From Apodospora peruviana (lineage: Eukaryota > Ascomycota > Sordariomycetes > Sordariales > Lasiosphaeriaceae), in contig JAUEDM010000005.1 of the NCBI GenBank assembly GCA_033439685.1, positions 3,844,001-3,908,000 on the forward strand: 64,000 nucleotides of DNA, read 5' to 3'. Every line of letters starts with the position of its first letter. Position 1 is the stretch's first letter. The notes below the pieces were generated by a model. The model searched no databases. It was not told the origin of the DNA and was given only the letters and a program-made list of their open reading frames with translations. Positions 1-12,497 of the stretch are shown here, piece after piece. Position numbers and translations under genes: made by a program.

Positions 1-454
1 CAAATACAGGCCCAACGGTGGTACCCATGTCTCGGTTTCTAGATTGCGGATCGGCGTTGATCAGCTGTTTATATAGTCGCTGCTTGCGCGCGGAAAAAGC
101 TCAAAAAGTGGATAGACCTGACTGAGAAGAGCTCGAAGCCGACTACTTATGCCATGACCATTTGTAACATTATACATAATAAACAAGGCGTCGACATATT
201 AGATTTCCAAAGCCCCTTTTGTGTTCAAAGTTGTGATTTATCAAAAAACTGTTGGGTATCGTCAACCAAAATATGTCCCTGTTTTGCCGAGCCCATCAGA
301 CATCACTACCTAATAACCAAAGACCAGTAAATTTTCTTGAACTCAACACAAACTCCGTTTGCCTCCATCCCAGTGTCACCCATCACACGTTGCTGGGAAT
401 TTTACCGGCCATTACCCTTTCCTTCTCTCGCTCGGTCGATCTTGCTTCTTGTCA
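1..454. other. Intergenic, 3' flank of RING gene
   Basis: I see no gene here. It lies downstream of the stop codon of the RING-H2 gene on the minus strand and probably contains its 3' UTR. The short reading frames in it show no motif or codon pattern of a real gene. Confidence 0.6.
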
Positions 455-1645
455 TCATACATGTATCCTCGCAGGCCTTGGCGGTTCCAAAATCGCATCC
501 TCTCCTCTGAAATGCTGTGGCGCCGGGAGTTCCTGAGGTAACGATGCCTCCTCCTCTGCCGCCTGCCCAGATACTGCAGGCAGCGACAAACTCGCAGCAG
601 CTGGCGGTTTGATAATCGGGTTCAAATCGGTCCTGCTATTTCAGGTGCAAGAGGCAGACGTCAGCAACCAGCTAACCACCTTCCTTCTTGTCCCTGATAT
701 CTGCCAGCTCTTTCCAACCCCAGCCCTTCAGAAACCAACACAGAAAACAAAACAGGGGGTCACTCACCAAACAGGACAAGTCCCCGTCACGCCCAGCAGC
801 CACGGGTCGATGCATTTCTGATGGAAGGTGTGATGACAGGGCAGCACCCTGACGTCGTCGTCATCATCAAAGTCGTCCGTGCACACGGTGCAGCAGGTAT
901 CCGAGTGCGTTATAATCTCTTTCTCGCTGCCAGCGGCGCAGGAGCTTGCTTGCGACAGTGGTCTCGGTTTATCTTCGATATCAGTCTCTTGTCTCGTTCC
1001 AGTGTCCGACACTAATATGCCCCCTTCTGTCTGGGCATTGCCGACCACCGACGATATCAGCTCATTGCTTTCCACTTTGCAGCCACCGTCCTTCCGTAAT
1101 ATCGCACAGCTGTCCTCCGTACCCTCCCCATTATTCCCTTTATGCTTCTCACGAGCCTGTAGAGCCGCAGCATCCTCTTTCTGTCTTCCCGGCAGCCCTA
1201 CATTCCCGGTGGCAACCTCCTCACCGTGACCCTCAAGCTCTTCCTCATCATCCCTCAAACCTTTTAATTTCTCCAGCGTGCCAATGTCAGGGGAATGATC
1301 CCACCTAGCACTGTACTTGACAACCGGAATCTGTTCCTTCAGCATCTCCTCCTCAAGAACCGGTTTCTTCAGATTTTTTCTCGGTGGTCTGGTCCCCGTT
1401 CTCCTCGTCCTCGTCCTTGCCGTTGCCGCCGTTGCAGGGGAATTCACATTTTCAACATCCCCTTCCGACACCACCGGCACCCCCATGCGCTGCCGCCACC
1501 GTTTCCGCGACATGCAGAACAGGATCAGAACCACAACCGTCACGAGACAGAGAGTAATTGATATCACCGGAATACCGTGGTGGACCATCGGTTGCTGGGC
1601 CATTGATGCCCTGTCATCGGGCTGATTGCCAGTGGTGATCGCCAT
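455..1645 (-). CDS. Membrane-anchored RING-H2 finger protein (probable E3 ubiquitin ligase)
   Basis: Two exons: 1645-768 and 635-455, joined by a 132 bp GT-AG intron (donor GTGAGT), giving about 352 residues. A single hydrophobic membrane segment lies at residues 27-45, followed by basic residues, so the long tail should be cytosolic. A low-complexity acidic and basic linker leads to a RING-H2 finger starting near residue 252: CTVC, then LPCHHTFHQKC, then TCPVC. The last zinc-binding Cys codon is split by the intron (TG|C), so exon 1 alone ends in a false Trp-stop. The exon 2 tail has about 60 residues. Single-span RING-H2 proteins of this type act as membrane E3 ubiquitin ligases; substrate and compartment are unknown. 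The start at 1645 is the first Met of the frame; a Met at residue 15 is possible. Confidence 0.85.
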
Positions 1646-3061
1646 ATTCCGTAATCAGCAGTGGTGTTCCGTGGCGGCCGGCGTGGGTTTGCGTGTGCAA
1701 TCAGTGATGACGTAGCCAAACGGCGTCAGGCGCGCCGGGATTGCGCGGTAATAAGCACAGGGTGCTATGTGAACGAGATGCTGTGCGTTGTCAAATTCCT
1801 AGCTGCTGCTGCTGAAAAGATCATCCTGGATTGAGTAATCACAGGAAAAACACGAACAGGAAGCTGAAATTGAGCGCAAATGCGGTAAAAACAAAAAAAG
1901 TGAAGTGAAAAGCGACGATCGACTTCAGAAAGATGTGGGTCCACGCGTCTTTAAAACAGAACCTGGAAATAATGCAGTGTGCAGTTGCGGCGACGTGCAG
2001 CAAGCAAAGCAAAGCAGGTGTGCGTCGTCGAGCGCTCGATCGCGGGGGAGGCTTGAGGGATTTTCTTCTTGGCGATGCTAGCGCAGTGTATTTCCTGCTC
2101 CCTACGCTGCCGACGAGCTGCTCCGACAGGTTTCCCAGTCAGGTGCTGCTGCAACAATGGGCTGGTGTGCGTCAAGCTGGAACGGACTGAAAGTGGGTTG
2201 GTGGGTGGGTGTGATGGACTTCTTATCAACAACCACAGACCTACCTGGTAAGTACCGCTGCTACTTAACACCCGTCCATTAACCCCTTACGACTCGGACA
2301 AGTCAAGTGCGGTTTTTGGATCGTCGTCTTACACCGATGCAGGCCATCAGCCGCCATCTTACATGCGTTATACACGTGTAGTACCTCTCCTGGGCCCTTG
2401 GCATGCTTGAGGCGTTCACGGATGGGCTGAAAAGCAGCCAAGCATGAAGGAGCTCGTGATCCGGCAGGAGTCAAAGTACAGCAACCAATAACAGATCCAT
2501 GAGCAGGTATTCTTTCAATGGCTCGGTTTGGGGTCTCGTGGTCGCCAACACTGATACCCGAGACACGTCCAGGCTTTGTGGTTTGAGTTGTGTGCCTTAT
2601 TCCCGTGAATCACTGATGCAGGTGGCGGCGGGGTTCCAATGTTCTCATCTGATGTGTTGTCCATCAGCAAATGGTGTGTAACACAGCCCTGAGTGACACT
2701 TGAAAGCAGTCAATGAATTGTGGTATTTTGCCTTGCTGACGTGAGTTGCCGCCACTTGGGATGGCGTTACAAACTTACAATTCGTAGACGCAAATTGAAC
2801 AGTCTCAACAGCCAGAACATATATGTATGATCAACCATGATGCTCAGTACGGAAACAGACTCGACAAATGGCATGACTTCGGCCGGGGCGAAGGATGAAA
2901 TGGCAGACCATACCAAGCAGCTTTCAGTTTTGGACTTTGGACCAGCTAAATAAATAGCCAACAAAAAAGCTAAAAATATGAGATCATGTAAGCAGTAGCG
3001 GCCGCTTCGCGATCCAAAAATTGCCAACCAATATCACGTAACATAAGAACAGCTTGGCAGC
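1646..3061. other. Intergenic, about 1.4 kb
   Basis: This holds the upstream region of the RING gene and the 3' flank of the potassium transporter. Short frames occur, including an 86-residue minus-strand frame at 2767-3027 with a hydrophobic stretch, but none has recognisable motifs or a plausible gene structure. Confidence 0.5.
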
Positions 3062-5484
3062 CTAAATCTGCTTGACAAAGCCGACCTCGACCAGGTTGTC
3101 GGCATCGATGTTGAGGTCAGCGAGTTTAGTGCGCGAATTCTCGCGAATCCACAGAAAGACCTCGAGTACCAACCAGCGGAAGAATCCTTTCACCGTCTTT
3201 TGCCTCGTCACCTTCATGACTTCCTTGCCCATGATGTAAACCGTCTGGTCCTCGTATGCCTTGTTCAGCGCATCCAACTCGGCTTGGATCTCAGGTGAGT
3301 GGTGAACCGACTTGGCACTACCGTCTGAGGAAGGCGTGGAGTAGTCCCGTGTAATATGCAGGATGAGCTGCTCAACCAAGACGCGCCCCAGATCCGGGGT
3401 CAAAACATCATCCATATAACCGTGGCGGAGCGTTAGTCGATAGCATGACGGGATGGAAGTGCGAGTGATGACATATCGCTCCTCGTGAGCAACAGTTGGC
3501 TGCGAGAGAGGCCGCATGTGGAAGAAGAGGATGATGGTGGGGCGGGCTTTAAACTTGCGAACGAACTGTGTGAAGACAATGGGGACATTTTCTCCGACCT
3601 TGTCAAAGAATATACCCAGTCCCGACGCGTCCGAGATCTTCTGACCACCAAAGGCTGGCGTCAGAACAAGATTACCCAATGAGTCAGTGGCGAGCAGATG
3701 GCTTGGCTGGAAGCGGTCTTCGGATTCGGCCCCCCACTGCTGTTCCTTGCCGAATCTCCAGAGAATGAAGATGATGGACAAGATCAAGGACAGCAAGATT
3801 GTAAACCACGCCCCATCGGGCACCTTGGTGAGGGAAGACGTGATGTACACACCATCCAGGGCACCGAAGACGAGGAACAAGAAAATCACAATGTACGACG
3901 GAATGCGCCATATGAGGACCGCCACGATGGACACCATACAAGTGGTAATGAAGGTGACGATAATAACACAAACACCATAAGCATTGCCAAGGCTCGTAGT
4001 CTGCGTGTCGTTAGCATGTGTCAGACAGCCAAGACGATCACGTTGGACAACCTACGTTATTATAGACGGCCGTTACGACGACAGTACCGATCATCAGCAG
4101 CCAGTTGGCTAAGGGCATGTAGACTTGCTCATGGAACTTGTCGCTTGTGTGTACCGTCTTGATGTGGGGAAAATACGACAGGCGCATGACTTGGGTAAGT
4201 AGCTGAAAGCTGCTGGTAATCATAGCTTGCGAGGCGACAATGGCCGCTAGGACGGCGATGACCATGCTGAAGTAGAAAGTTCCAGGTGGGACAGTGTAGA
4301 AGAAGGGATTCGTGAAAGCCGTCCCGGTGGCGTCGGCCGATATGAAGGCAGCTTGACCAGCATAGGCAAGAACAAGACATGGGTAGGCTAGGCACAGCCA
4401 TGAAATCTGAATCGCTCTCCTGCTGAACGCGCCAAGGTCCGCGAAGAGCGCCTCGACGCCGGTGAATGCGAGTAGCAGGCCACCCAGGGACTTCCACCCA
4501 TCGTGCCCATTCCGGACCAAGTAGGCGCCAGCAAAGTATGGGCTGAAGGCCTTCAACACACTGTGGTCGTACCGGACCAGGTTGTAGATTCCGGTACACA
4601 TGTTGAACAGCAGCCAAACCACCACAATGGGCGCGAAAGTTGTGCCGAGTTTAGTGGTACCAAAGGGCTGAATGGAGAAGAGCAGGACCAGAATGGCGCA
4701 GGAAATGCCCACAATGGCAGACCGGGTGAGGTCCGGGTTTGCCACCGTAATACCCTGGATGGCGCCGAGGACGGACTGGGCTGGGGTAAGAACACCATCT
4801 GCCATGACCATGGACACGCCAATCACGCCGATGAATTTGAGGAGGAACTTGGCTGTCCCGGAGTTCTCGATGAACTGCCGCAAGCGTCTGCCACCAGTTT
4901 TCATCTCGCCGGTGTTATGCCGCTCCAGCTTGATAGTGGTAGAGATGTTGGGGTCGCGTCGAGTGATGTTGGCGAAGCGCGCGAGCAGCGAATATAGGGC
5001 AAAGGTACCGCCCTGGCCATCATCATCGGCACGTAGGACGACGAAGCAGTATTTGATAGTGACAATGAGAGTAAGGGACCAGATTATGATGGAAAGAGCG
5101 CCAACGAGATCATCCCAGTTGGGCTGGCTGGTGAAGGTGGAGGAGTAAACGTAGAGGGGAGAGGTTCCGATGTCGCCGTAGATGGTACCGATGCTCTGGA
5201 AGCTGAGCCAGGCAAGCATGAACCCTCCATAGGTCTGGTAGAAGAAAAGTCAGCATTGCAAGTCGGAGAGCGACGAGAATTGTATGGCACACCTGTTTCT
5301 TCTTCTGGTTCAAGTCAGTTTCGGCAATCCTGCGGGCCTTCTCTTCTTGGTCAATGTCATCGAGGCTTCTCTCCAGGAAAGCCGACGCGACGGGAGAAGA
5401 CTTCTTTTCTCCTGCCCATGGACTTATGCCATCGGCAAATTGGATGCGTGCAGAAGTGATCTCATCGTCGTTTCTCTCTGCCAT
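3062..5484 (-). CDS. HAK1: HAK/KUP-type high-affinity potassium transporter
   Basis: Three exons: 5484-5293, 5234-4056 and 4000-3062, with introns of 58 and 55 bp, giving about 769 residues. The first junction joins QKKKQ to TYGGFMLAWLSFQSIG and the second joins AVYNN to TTSLGNAYGVCVIIVTFIT, both typical of the family. The diagnostic motif is SIGTIYGDIGTSPLYVYSSTF near residue 80, followed by many membrane segments and a cytosolic C-terminal domain. Members of this family are plasma-membrane K+ transporters of the APC superfamily, usually driven by H+ or Na+ symport and induced by low K+. Length is close to the fungal norm (about 750-860). The short cytosolic N-terminus (MAERNDDEIT...) carries charged residues. 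Nothing looks damaged. The symbol follows the family name; orthology to a particular HAK1 was not tested. Confidence 0.93.
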
Positions 5485-7447
5485 TGAGCGGCTTGCGGGT
5501 TGCGGTTACTTGCAGATAAAATGACAAGTGGAGCTGGTGTCAAAAGAACAAGGAACGGGAGGAAGGAGCACGAGCGATCAGAGCAGGTACGTTAAAAGTG
5601 TGAGGAATGAGCAGACATCCCGAGAGGCCACCGCTTCTTTTATGTGCAGGTACGATGCACCGGGAAGCTCCAACATTGCTCTGACAGCTCTGCAAGCTCT
5701 GACAGCTTTGGAGAGCTGCAAGCTCCCGAGCTCCTGCCTGCAATGGGATTAGATATCCAATGATTCCATGCTTCACCGGCGTAATGTGATTGGCAACCAA
5801 AGACGGCGACTAGTCGTCTGTCCTAGATCCGATCAGTTTCTGGGGGTCGGCCGAGGAGCATCTAGGCGGGTCCATTCTGACTGTAATGCAGCATGTCGTC
5901 GTCGTTTCTAGCTCGGTACTTGCCGAGAAGACACGGGCAATATGGTTGTTCAAGTACCTCGGTGGTGAAGGTGGTGTGTGCTTGAGGGAAGAAAGCTGGG
6001 GGAGGTCTTGACCATTGTGGCAGTGCTGACGAGGGTTGGTCGCGGATAGCTATCGTCGAGATCCCATTCGAGATTCCATAAAATCACGCAGTTCGTGCGG
6101 CCCCGCCTTTCCGGGACTGCCAATATGGGAATGATGCATTTCGATGGTACTTTCACATTCTGGCCATGTGAAGTTTGCCTCGAGTCCGCATACCGACAAG
6201 TTCACATGAACAGTCAAAGTCTGATCGCCTATCCTCGTGGGATCATGGTAGGCGCAGACAGAGCATCGTTCCAGAGAACGCTACGAGATAGCGTGCAGTA
6301 AACGTCCACAGCGTGTATTTCTCACGATACCTGGAGAGAGGTTGGGGGAGCTTTGGGCACCATGCAGTGTCCCACCATCCACCGCCGTCGGAGGTATACG
6401 GTACCTGAGCAAAGCATGCAGGGCAGCTGCTCGACCAGCCACTGAGCTTGTCGAAACGACGTTGATCGACTCCCCACACTATACTTAAGGTGTTAGTGCC
6501 TCCCTGCGGCTCAGACAAGCAACATCCGGAGGGCTTGGCACTGTTGGCAGGAGCACCAAGATACTTAGCTCTCGGTAGAGAAGTATCAGGAAAAAAATGT
6601 CCTTGTCAACTTTTCCAGAGCTCCACACAGCTGTTATTGCCAACAGGAATGTGCACTAGGCTAGAGATGGTATTCCGAGTAAGAAGTACGGAGAGGAGGG
6701 GAAACAGGTTCACCGTTCATTGTTGGAGGCGGGGAGGCCTCCCTCGGGTCCGTCCTCCCTGCACGCAACAAGCTGCTTTCGGCCGTGATTAACCGCAGGC
6801 TGCATCTGAGCCGACACCCACATCAACTTGAAGTTGCGTCGGTGACTCGACCAAAAAGCTTTTGTCATCGTATATCGTCAAGGAGCCACCATTATCATCG
6901 GGAGACATGCCTCCTCTCCATCTTGAAAACCGTTGTGTTGCTGCAGTGGGTGCATGAGGGTCGACTCGAGCTTAGGAATAATTGTCTAGCTTCAGGAATT
7001 GACTGTATTATGACGTGAACAGTGAACCTGGTCCGGTTCGAGAAGTAGAATAGAATGATCTGATAGGATTTTGATGTCATGTCCATCTTGCATGGTCTGG
7101 AGTCTGGACTTTGAACGTCTGGTGGAACCGAGTTGGCTAACGTCTTGGCAGAGGTTTGGCTTGCAGATTTGGGCCGGGAAGTGGTCAAGCGTCCATGTCA
7201 AAGTGGTGAAGCGGGCCGATGGGCAAGATACGGGGCCGGGCGGCAGGGATTGGCCAGTCCGAACCAGGCACAGCGGGGCTGGATCCTGTCAGTTCCTTAT
7301 CGATAAGAGAACCGAAAAAAGATCAGAAAAAATACAATTGCCGTTCCGACCGCCACTATCCCCCTCAATCAACGAAGGTCATTCTTGACCACCACTCCGA
7401 TCGCCCTTACTCATTGTCTCGCCCTACTCGGTAGGAGAATTGCCAAG
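5485..7447. other. Intergenic between divergent HAK and DBP3 genes
   Basis: About 2 kb of shared upstream sequence between two divergently transcribed genes. Around 5675-5730 there is an imperfect direct repeat of about 18 bp built on GCTCTGACAGCT. I see no coding signal. Low-K+ regulation of the transporter would be expected to act from here, but I cannot point to a specific site. Confidence 0.5.
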
Positions 7448-9538
7448 ATGTCCAAGAAACACTCCAGAAACGACGCCGAGGAGAAGGAGGCCCGTCGCTC
7501 GAAGAAGGCGAGGACCGATGGTGACACCGAGGTCGTAAAGCCGAAGAAGGAGAAGCGAGAGAAGAAATACCAGAAGGAAAAGGAGACCAGACAAGCGAAG
7601 AGGGAGAGACGCGACTGGAGCGAAAATAACGGGAAGACGGAGGACAATGGCAAGGAGGCGATCACACAAGAGGAGCCTGTCGCAGAGCCTGTCGTAGAGA
7701 CCGTCGCGGAAGCCGTCGCGGAGCCCGTCGCAGAAGCCATTGCAGAGCCCGTCGCAGAAACCATTGCAGAGCCCGAGCCTAAGGCGGAGAAGAAAGAGAA
7801 AAAGGAGAAGAAAGAAAAGAAGGACAAAAAGGAGAAGAAAGACAAGAAGGGGAAAAAGGACAAGAAGTCCAAGAGGTCTGAAGAGCCCGCAGCCGAGTCC
7901 ACCGAGCAAAGCGCGGACGAGCCCACAACCAATGCTACAGTCGACACTGCGCCAGTTACCAATGGATCAAGCACCGCGACCAACGGCACCAAGTTCTCGT
8001 ACAAACAGACCGCCGCTCTCGACGCCGTGCCCGAGTCCGAGATCCAGGCTTTTCTGGAGAAGCAGGAGATCAGCATATCCGACCCGTCCGGCCTCAAGCT
8101 CCGACCCATTCTCCAATTCTCCCAGCTCCCTTCCTCGAAGCTTCTGTCCAAGAAGCCGTTTGGGACATTCACCGCCCCTACACCCATTCAGTCTGCCTCA
8201 TGGCCCTTTGCGCTGGCCGGTCGCGACGTGGTTGGCATCGCCGAGACCGGCTCAGGCAAGACTTATGCCTTCGCCCTCCCCTGTATCGAAGCGCTTATCA
8301 ACACTCCTAAGCCTAAGCACAATGACCGGACTGCGCATGTTCGTGCCGTTATTGTGTCGCCGACCCGGGAGCTCGCCATGCAGACTCATGCCTCCATTTC
8401 GACTCTTGCGCCTCTCGTCGGCCTTTCTGCCGTTTGCTTGTACGGTGGCGCCAGCAAGGACGAGCAGCGCAACCTGCTCCGCAGGAACTCTGGCGCTGAC
8501 ATCATTGTTGCGACTCCTGGCCGTTTGAAGGACTTCTTGTCCGAGGGCTCCGTCTCGCTCTCCGATGTCATGTTTGCCGTTCTCGACGAGGCTGATCGCA
8601 TGTTGGATAAGGGTTTCGAGGACGACATCAAGCTCATTTTGGGGAGCTGCCTGCCACGTGAGAAGCGCCAGACGCTCATGTTCACGGCCACCTGGCCGAC
8701 CGACGTGCGCGGTCTGGCCGAGGGCTACATGGTCAACCCGGTCAAGGTGACCATTGGCAGCCGGTCCCGCAATGGTGACAAGGACGGGGAGGGCAATGGT
8801 ACACACGAGCTGCAGGCCAACAGCCGAATTGAGCAGAAGGTAGAGGTTGTCGACCCCCGTGGTAAGGAGCAAAGACTGTTGGAGCTGCTCCGGGAGGCCA
8901 CCAAGGGCAGTGCCAAGGATGACCGCATTCTTGTCTTCTGCCTGTACAAGAAGGAGGCTGTTCGCGTCGAGCAGTTCCTGGATCGCAGAGGTATCCGCGT
9001 TGCCAGCATTCACGGTGATCTGAGACAGGATCAGCGAACACGGAGTTTGGAGGCGTTCAAGGCGGGCACGACGACCGTACTGGTTGCGACCGACGTGGCT
9101 GCGCGTGGTCTGGATATCCCAGAGGTCAAGCTTGTCATCAATGTGACTGTGAGTATACCCTCTTCGGTTGTCGATGGTGGCCCATGCTAATCATTGGCGA
9201 TATTATCCAGTTTCCCTTGACGATCGAGGACTACGTCCACCGCATTGGAAGAACTGGTCGCGCTGGCAAGGAGGGCAAGGCCATCACTTTGTTTACAGAG
9301 CACGACAAGACGCACTCCGGATCGTAAGTTTTTCTTCCTCCACTTTGCGTTGTGTTTGCAGAGACTAATATCTGTCTTTCGTAGATTGGTAAACATCCTG
9401 AGAGCAGCCAAGCAGCCTGTCCCGGAGGAGTTGCTCAAGTTCGGCACGACGGTCAAGAAGAAGGGCCACGACAGCTACGGCGCTTTCTACAAGGATGTTG
9501 ATATGAGCAAGAAGGCTACCAAGATCACGTTTGACTAG
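7448..9538 (+). CDS. DBP3: DEAD-box ATP-dependent RNA helicase Dbp3
   Basis: Three exons: 7448-9148, 9211-9323 and 9385-9538, giving 655 residues. I chose the Met at 7448 (GCCAAGATG context) over an in-frame Met 21 codons upstream. A Lys/Glu/Asp-rich N-terminal third is followed by a full helicase core: motif I ETGSGKT near residue 266, PTRELA, DEAD near 379, TATWP, and HRIGRTGRAG in exon 2. The C-terminus KKGHDSYGAFYKDVDMSKKATKITFD is characteristic of Dbp3. Dbp3 works in the nucleolus on 60S ribosomal subunit assembly and 35S pre-rRNA processing in yeast. The N-terminal basic extension fits nucleolar targeting. Its 3' end converges on RFT1 with about 110 bp between stops. Confidence 0.95.
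7676..7773 (+). repeat. 12 bp coding repeat in DBP3 (V/I-A-E-P/A/T units)
   Basis: About eight tandem four-residue units of the form VAEP, VVET, VAEA, VAEP, VAEA, IAEP, VAET, IAEP. The unit is 12 bp, so copy changes keep the frame. It sits in the disordered charged N-terminal extension, before the K/E-rich block. Confidence 0.8.
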
Positions 9539-9646
9539 CAGATGGGTCGCTGTTCGGGTGTTTATATGTCTACAGATATTGGAGTGTTCACGGTCTTTAA
9601 AGTTTATATCCTGTTTATGAACCTTTCTGTTCCAGCAAGTGTTCCC

Positions 9647-11456
9647 TTACCTTTTGACCAGGGACTTGTACCCCTGGAGCAAGAATTGTCTTTCGGAAAA
9701 CAATCTGTGTCACGGAGTTAGAAAGAGTGAAACCAAATTAAAGAAAGAGAGTAACTCACAGAATCCCGATAAACGGCAACGCCACCACAGCCATCCCCAC
9801 AAGTTGCACAAGTGCATGTTTCGCTCCAATGGGCGACGCTGTTCTTTCAAGTATCCCAGCCCTTGCAACGAGCTCAGGTACCTTTCTAACCATCTGCGTC
9901 GTAACAGCGGCCGCAACAACCGCCACGGGGCTGGGCAAGACACCCAACAAATCAAGATTTCCGCCGTGCCTCTTGAAATATCTAGAAATGAAGATTGTGC
10001 ACCATACAATCCGACAGAGCATATTGATCCCGTTGGCGAGAACCAAACCGATTGCGCCGAGGTTCAGGATTCTCAGAAAAACGAACCCTGACAGACCGAA
10101 GATTAGGGAAAAGGCGGTCATCCATGCGGACTGGGCGTGCACTTCTGTTTCGGTTGCCACCGAGGCGACGAAGGCTTCTGCGATTCCGTTGATGGCTAGC
10201 AAAGGGATGTAGAGGGTGTAGATTGCGAGAGTGTCGGCTGCGCCGGAGGAGGCCCATCTTGATCCGGCGACTAACGACAGAAGGAGGGGGGAGGCGGTGG
10301 GACCGAGAGTTACTATAATTAGGGAGAGGAGGAGGTAGATTTTTAGGATTGACGAAAGGTTTGAGGAGGCTTTGCCTGTTGCGGATTTGGTGTGATGGGA
10401 GGATGAGGAAGTGGAGGAAGATGAGGGTGGTGCGAGTAATTTGCTGAAGTAGGTGCGGCTGCTCTCCTCGATTGGTTGAAAAACGAGACGTGCGACCAGG
10501 CCGCCGTAGTTGTTGGCCAGTGCGTAGACGCCCTGCGCTGTCGGGGTCGACAGGACTGACACCAAAAAAGTGTCGCCCTGCGTGAGGATGTGCTTGACTA
10601 CGCTCTGGGCCATCATGCTTGACGCGAGCTGGAGGGTTGGGCGGTAGAAGAAGGAAAGGGCGTACTCGGTAGTGGTGGTGGTGGTGGTGGTGAGACGTTT
10701 TGGCAGTAATGAGAAGCCTTCGCGGAAAGCGAGCCCGGCGCCGTACCAGGTGTATACAGCCAGCAAGCCGACGCCGTAGCTCAGCTGGCCGAGGGCAAAC
10801 GGTAGAACACCAAGCTCAAGGCTATCGGTGCCCGTGCCGGATTTCTGGTGACGGGGGTTGCTGATGGCGCCGGGAGCAGCGGCGCCAAACATGGCTGATC
10901 CCAGGGTCACGATGCAGCGCAGGAATGTCGCGACTGATTCGGCCGTGGCCCGGGTGCCGAACTGGAGCCGGGTTTGCATGACGACGAAGGCCGGCTCGGA
11001 GACGAGCTCGAGCACAGCGGCCAGGGCGTAGATGTACAGCGAGATGACCAGGTAGGGCGTCGATGCCAGCGTCTCCGCGGTGAGAGATTGGAGGTATAGC
11101 CATCCGAACCCGGCTGCAAGAGGGATGCCGAGTGCGATGGCGAGATAGCCGAGGTTGACGACGGCCTGCGTTGATGACGAGCGGTTTGGTGTTACATCAT
11201 CGTTCTTTTTGTCTCTCGCGACGGATGACGACGATGAGTCCTGTCTTTGAATGGCCACCCGCAAGCTCTCGCGGGCAAAGAATATCACCGAGAGGTAATA
11301 CACTTCGAGCTGTGTCGAAACGCCAAGGAGCTGGGCCGTTAGGAAGCGGAGGAGGACCTGGTTCGCGATGAAGGTGATGGCGCGCGAGACGACCTGCAGC
11401 AGGATCAGTAGAGAAGCTCCCTGCACGGCCTTGCGTGAAGCTTCCCCTGAAGACAT
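9647..11456 (-). CDS. RFT1: Rft1, ER membrane protein of lipid-linked oligosaccharide synthesis
   Basis: Two exons: 11456-9760 and 9704-9647, separated by a 55 bp intron, giving 584 residues. Exon 1 reads to a stop just after IGIL, but splicing adds LFSERQFLLQGYKSLVKR, which matches the conserved Rft1 C-terminal ERQF...GY motif, so the short last exon is real. The N-terminus SRAITFIANQVLLRFL and the many membrane segments are typical. Rft1 is an ER polytopic protein needed for Man5GlcNAc2-PP-dolichol to become available for N-glycosylation; whether it is the flippase itself is debated. A Thr run near residue 260 comes from a GTG/CAC trinucleotide tract at about 10670-10690. It converges with DBP3. 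Confidence 0.94.
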
Positions 11457-12497
11457 ATTGTCGGAGAGAAGACGGAGAAAATAGGGGGTGGTGTAGCCAG
11501 ATTAACCACCCGGGCGGGACATGTTTGATGTTGTTGAATTTGACGTTGAACGCTAATGTTACGTATCCACGTACGGAATCTGTATCCACATGTATTCCAC
11601 GCGGACTGGATGTGCCGTGGTTTGGCACTGTGCAGTTAGCGGTTCGTGCGTATCATGTCGAAGTGATCGCGCTAGACCGGATTGAGTGATAACTCTGCCC
11701 ACCACGCAGCAGATGTCTGAAGCAGCGACCTATTAGATTCCACGCCCGACCACGGCGATTATTCCTGTTGGATCAAGGACTTTAGAAGTGCGACCTCCAA
11801 TTGCCAACTTTTGGTGCACCATTTGTGGAATGGCATTGCAGTCGTTCAGTTCGACATTCATAACATCTACGCTAGTCCGTATTTGTGGGGAAAGTCCTCA
11901 CCCCCCAAAAGGCCATCACTTCAATCCAGTTTTCAAGCAAAGGTTTTTCCGTAAAAGAGGATAAAAAAACTGCTGAAGAGTCTTGTCATAGTACAGACCT
12001 ACTCTGGGAAGCAAGGAACTATGGGGGGTGTATTGACTCCAGGAGTGTGACCACTAATTGCTACTCTTTTTGGTAAAATAGCATAGTGGTCGTTGAGTCC
12101 GGCAATTCTAAGCAGACGTAGAAAGCATCGGGTTTTGAAACTTTTGCTCATTCTGTCTTCAGTTTTCCGGGAGCTATCGCACCAACTTCCTTAATGTCTT
12201 TCTTATAAAACCACCTTTAAGATGATATTTCACTTCCCGAGGAAAGGGGGTATTTGTTGCAATTTTTCTTGCCGGAGAACAAAGGAAAAGATCTTGCGTG
12301 GGAAGAACGACGAGAAACAAACAATAGAGACGTGTAATTATTCTTTGCTTTTATCTATTCAACCACCTCGTCAACCTAACCAGTGCTTTGCGCTGCCAAA
12401 CTCCCAAGACTCCCAACAGCAGAAGAAAAAATATCAAACAACGTGGGTTGAGTCTTTTCCTCTCCTCAAAAGTGCTCTACTACTTGTCAGTACCTAT
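11457..12497. other. Intergenic, about 1 kb
   Basis: This is the upstream region of RFT1 and the 3' flank of the first tandem paralog. I see only short unsupported frames and no structured element. Confidence 0.5.

Noticed and set aside
7411..8187. Long minus-strand open frame opposite DBP3 (258 residues)
   Set aside because: It is a shadow of the K/E-rich and repeat-coding strand; it lies antisense to a well-supported gene and has low-complexity composition.
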